Source of the DNA: JBGRQA01 sp041725895
Lineage (GTDB): Bacteria; Bacteroidota; Bacteroidia; Bacteroidales; Marinifilaceae
Direction of reading: 5' to 3'
Assembly: GCA_041725895.1 (NCBI GenBank)
Contig: JBGRQA010000015.1
Location: 80,511-144,510, forward strand
Length of the DNA: 64,000 nt
Below are positions 61,305-64,000 of the stretch, one piece after another (position 1 is the stretch's first letter; every line of letters begins with the position of its first letter). The position numbers and the translations under genes were made by a program. The notes beneath the pieces are model-generated. The model was not told the origin of the DNA. It searched no databases and saw only the letters and a program-made list of their open reading frames with translations.

Positions 61305-63653
61305 ATGCCGAAATTTACTATTATTCTAATAATATTTTTGTTCATATATGGATCTGCTGGAAGTCAGATCAGCTCGGGACTTGTTTCGCAACCTGTTACA
61401 CGAACAATTGAATTATGTGAAAAAGCAGAGTTTGAAATTGCAGAACAACAATTCGATATCGCCCGTAAACATATCACCGAAGCAAAGGGTATTTCACTTT
61501 CTGAAGGAAGCCGTTTTGACTACGGGATTGCACTTAAAACTGCAGGTTTGTTTTATTTTTCCATTGAAGAATATGATAGTGCTCTAATGCATTTGTTGAA
61601 AAGTAATGAAATTCTGGATGATTATTCAGAATGGGAACAGTTGGAGGATTCATACAGACTAACCTATTATATCTATGAGGCAAAAAATGATTTCCGCAAA
61701 GCCTTGCAGTATAGCTTTATGGCTCAAAGAATTTCAGATAAAGCTCCGGGGAAAATTCATAATTGTTATTGTAGCATCGGATATTTCTATCAGAGATTGA
61801 ATAAACTCGATAGTGCTGAATACTATTTTCAGAAGTGTTTGGATTATAGGAAGAAATACAAACTGCATCAAAAGGTATTGGAAGCCTATGGAAATTTACA
61901 ATACCTCTACAGAATTAAAACTCTCTACCAGGAAGAACTGGAATTAACACGAGAAAAAGTTAAGTATTGTATACAAAGCGGAGATGATTTTGAACTTTCC
62001 AGTGCTTTACGATCAGAAGCGTCACTGCTTTATAATATGGATGATTCTTCAGCGATACCGATATTTTTTAAGGCATTAAAAGTCGCAGAACAAAGCTCAA
62101 ATTATCGCATCATGGCCAGGGTAAATCAGGACTTGGGTGATTACAATGTAAATCATTTGAATTTTGAGCGTGCAATTCCTTTCTACGAAAAGGCTATTCA
62201 GATTTGTAAGGAGCATAAACTTTTGCGTAGTGGTGCATACGCTGAGCAAGCAATTTCAAATTGTTATATTGAATTACAAGAGTTTGAAAAGGCCAAACAG
62301 CATCTTGACAATGCATTGGCTTTTAATGATTCCAGTGGTTATCAACATCAGCGACCCTATATATTAGATTCTTATACCGAATATTTTAGAAGGAAAAATA
62401 ATTATGAAAGGGCTTTGGATTATAACCTGCAGGCATTGACGTTGGCCCGGAATTTTAATAATATTCAAAAGGAATTATCCATACTATGCTCACGGGTTGA
62501 AATCTTATTGGATATGAAGGCGTATAGAAAAGCTGATCAGGTGATTAATTCACTGCTCGATAATTCAAAATTTCAGGATATTCCATTTTATCAGCAAAGT
62601 ATTTCCAATTTACAGTACCAAAGGTTCAAGCAAAAAAAACAATACAAAGAAGCATTAACAGCATTGGAAGCTCTCAGAGATACTGAACTGAAAAAGGAAA
62701 AAAGTGATTTACTATTCAAAATCCAGAACCTGAATATCATCCATCAAACCGAGAAAAAGGAACAGGAAAACCGGCTGCTTCAAGCCGAAAAGGAAATCCT
62801 GGATGACAAAGTTAGAATTCAAAATATTTTTGTAATTGCTGCATTTATTATAATTGTCGTCATATCCATATTTCTTTTTATTCTATATCGCATTAAGAAT
62901 GAGCTTTATGAGTCAAGTCTTTTGCTTAAACAGCAACATGCCAAAATAAAAGCCTTAAATGACGCAAAAGACCAATTCTTTTCAATTATTTCACACGATC
63001 TAAGGGGGCCTATTGGGAATATTTGCAGCTTCTCACAGCTACTCATTGATGATAGCGATTCTAAGGATTGCCAAAGAAGAAAACAATTCATCGAAATCAT
63101 AAATAAACAGAGTCAAGCTGTATTGGAAAGCTTAACTAATCTTATCGATTGGGTTCGAACACAAAGAGACAATCTAAAGCTCAAGCCAATTTCCCAGAAC
63201 ATCTGTGAGCCTGTTAATGCAGTCAAAGCATTTTTGAGTACGCAGCTGGAAACGAAACAGATTACTCTTGTAGATGACATTAGCACTAATCATATGGCAT
63301 GTTTTGATAGAAGTATGATTGAAGTGGTATTGAGAAATATAATTTCGAATGCCATTAAATTCTCTAAGGAGAAAGGTAAAGTACAAATATTATCTGTCTT
63401 AAATGATTCCGGGCTTACGATATGTGTTAAAGATTGGGGCATGGGCATTGAACCTGATCGTTTAGAAAAACTTTTCGACCCTTCGAATTTTGAATCAACA
63501 TACGGAACGAATAAGGAAAGCGGCACCGGTCTAGGTCTGAAAATATGTAAAGAATTTGTAGAAAGAAATAACGGCCACATCTGGGTTGAAAGTGAGCTGG
63601 GTAAAGGAAGTTCATTCTGTTTTTCTCTACCGGTAAAAGAATGGGCTGAGTAG
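61305..63653 (+). CDS. TPR-sensor transmembrane histidine kinase
   Basis: From the ATG at 61305 (preceded by AGGGG) the protein has 782 residues. A TTG at 61254 is in frame but the signal peptide PKFTIILIIFLFIYGSAGSQ follows the ATG. Periplasmic TPR repeats cover about 20-480 (ISLSEGSRFDYGIALKTAGL; KLDSAEYYFQKCLDY; NFERAIPFYEKAIQICKEHK). One membrane helix (FVIAAFIIIVVISIFLFILY) is near 510-530, then the kinase: HisKA with His at about 563 (FFSIISHDLRGPIGNI), N-box, G1 DWGMGIEPDRLEKLFDP, G2 GTGLGLKICKEFVERNNGHI. No response regulator gene is adjacent; signal unknown. Confidence 0.92.
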   Translation: MPKFTIILIIFLFIYGSAGSQISSGLVSQPVTRTIELCEKAEFEIAEQQFDIARKHITEAKGISLSEGSRFDYGIALKTAGLFYFSIEEYDSALMHLLKSNEILDDYSEWEQLEDSYRLTYYIYEAKNDFRKALQYSFMAQRISDKAPGKIHNCYCSIGYFYQRLNKLDSAEYYFQKCLDYRKKYKLHQKVLEAYGNLQYLYRIKTLYQEELELTREKVKYCIQSGDDFELSSALRSEASLLYNMDDSSAIPIFFKALKVAEQSSNYRIMARVNQDLGDYNVNHLNFERAIPFYEKAIQICKEHKLLRSGAYAEQAISNCYIELQEFEKAKQHLDNALAFNDSSGYQHQRPYILDSYTEYFRRKNNYERALDYNLQALTLARNFNNIQKELSILCSRVEILLDMKAYRKADQVINSLLDNSKFQDIPFYQQSISNLQYQRFKQKKQYKEALTALEALRDTELKKEKSDLLFKIQNLNIIHQTEKKEQENRLLQAEKEILDDKVRIQNIFVIAAFIIIVVISIFLFILYRIKNELYESSLLLKQQHAKIKALNDAKDQFFSIISHDLRGPIGNICSFSQLLIDDSDSKDCQRRKQFIEIINKQSQAVLESLTNLIDWVRTQRDNLKLKPISQNICEPVNAVKAFLSTQLETKQITLVDDISTNHMACFDRSMIEVVLRNIISNAIKFSKEKGKVQILSVLNDSGLTICVKDWGMGIEPDRLEKLFDPSNFESTYGTNKESGTGLGLKICKEFVERNNGHIWVESELGKGSSFCFSLPVKEWAE

Positions 63654-64000
63654 TTTCTCGGATGCAAGCATGGTATACCTGCGTAAGGAAGTCTGCAGAA
63701 ACTGGAAACCAGGAATGGCGCTTAATGCAACCTCCGTATAAATATGAAATCTTGAGCCCGTGACTATTCTTAAATCCCCCGCACCACCAGGCAGCAATGC
63801 GGGGGAGAAGTTATTCGGCTAACTCCATAGATTTTCCATCACGTCAAAGAACCTCGGCTTTCCGTTTATCGGTGCGGCTGCCCTCACCGGCATATATAGG
63901 GATTAATAATTTTCATTCCTTTCATCGTTTAAGTGCCCCGCAGTTGTGGCTTTAGAAGCGAATACTTAAAATTGATTTCTATTCACTTGTCGATAATTAA
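63654..64000. other. Downstream region of the kinase with one GC-rich hairpin
   Basis: The stem TCCCCCGCA (63775-63783) with TGCGGGGGA (63798-63806) is perfect but has no T-run. I see nothing else that can be named; the window ends here. Confidence 0.4.

Noticed and set aside
63775..63806. GC-rich hairpin as a terminator of the kinase gene
   Set aside because: No T-run on the plus strand and about 120 bp from the stop codon; kept only as an unassigned structure.

Overview
The window looks like chromosomal DNA of a Bacteroidota bacterium, probably a marine or anaerobic Marinilabiliales/Bacteroidales-like lineage. The evidence is a PorP/SprF protein with a type IX secretion (T9SS) type-B sorting domain adhesin, a lipoprotein with an SDDDDDK surface-export signal, promoters of the TTG/TAnnTTTG type, a Chlamydia/Bacteroidota-style V/A-ATPase operon, and weak Shine-Dalgarno sequences in AT-rich DNA. 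No rRNA, tRNA or CRISPR array was recognised. The exact genus cannot be told from what I can see.

Layout. 0-4 kb: a minus-strand set of three membrane or secreted proteins of unknown function. 4.4-8.4 kb: a SagB-like nitroreductase, then a translationally coupled trio (C69-type peptidase, SpoIIAA-like protein, exported GNAT-fold protein) whose first gene is split by an IS200-type element. 8.6-11.6 kb: acyltransferase-3, GNAT, 2H phosphoesterase and methyltransferase genes. 12.1-20.8 kb (plus strand): porP/sprF-like gene, an OmpA/TPR/PD40 gene and a 1865-residue T9SS type-B adhesin with seven 102-residue and three 98-residue repeats, closed by a strong terminator. 20.8-24.1 kb: minus-strand membrane proteins, one of them frameshifted, and a DUF5680 protein. 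24.5-28.5 kb: an operon encoding a natural FakA-FakB (DAK2-DegV) fusion, a DUF1295 membrane enzyme, a membrane-anchored peroxiredoxin and PlsY. This reads as a fatty-acid-to-phospholipid unit, because acyl phosphate made by Fak is the substrate of PlsY.

29-32 kb: esterase, DUF3592 protein and radical SAM protein. 32.5-34 kb: a sigma factor and membrane anti-sigma pair followed by a gene-poor kilobase with a decayed gene remnant and a 31-bp-stem hairpin. 35-37.7 kb: a secreted protein and a surface lipoprotein with FN3-like repeats. 38-42 kb: GT39 glycosyltransferase, alpha-toroid protein, peptide deformylase and Crp/Fnr regulator. 42.6-46.5 kb: an accessory-looking block with orphan immunity-like genes (SUKH-like, Imm49-like), an LCM-type methyltransferase and an AraC regulator. 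47-48.9 kb: divergent LysR regulator and short-chain dehydrogenase. 49.3-50.5 kb: tandem universal stress protein. 50.7-51.4 kb: AlkD-like protein.

51.4-59.3 kb: a seven-gene V/A-ATPase operon (E, DUF2764, A, B, D, I, K) lacking recognisable C, F and G subunits. Its K subunit carries the complete Na+-site signature known from Enterococcus NtpK. A tandem universal stress protein and a decayed third copy lie upstream. 61.3-63.7 kb: a TPR-sensor histidine kinase with no adjacent response regulator.

The best leads are the Fak fusion/PlsY operon, the reduced Na+-type V-ATPase, the T9SS adhesin locus with recombining repeats, a promoter module shared by four distant minus-strand genes, the IS-split peptidase, the frameshifted membrane gene, and the sigma/anti-sigma locus with its decayed target-like gene and long hairpin.
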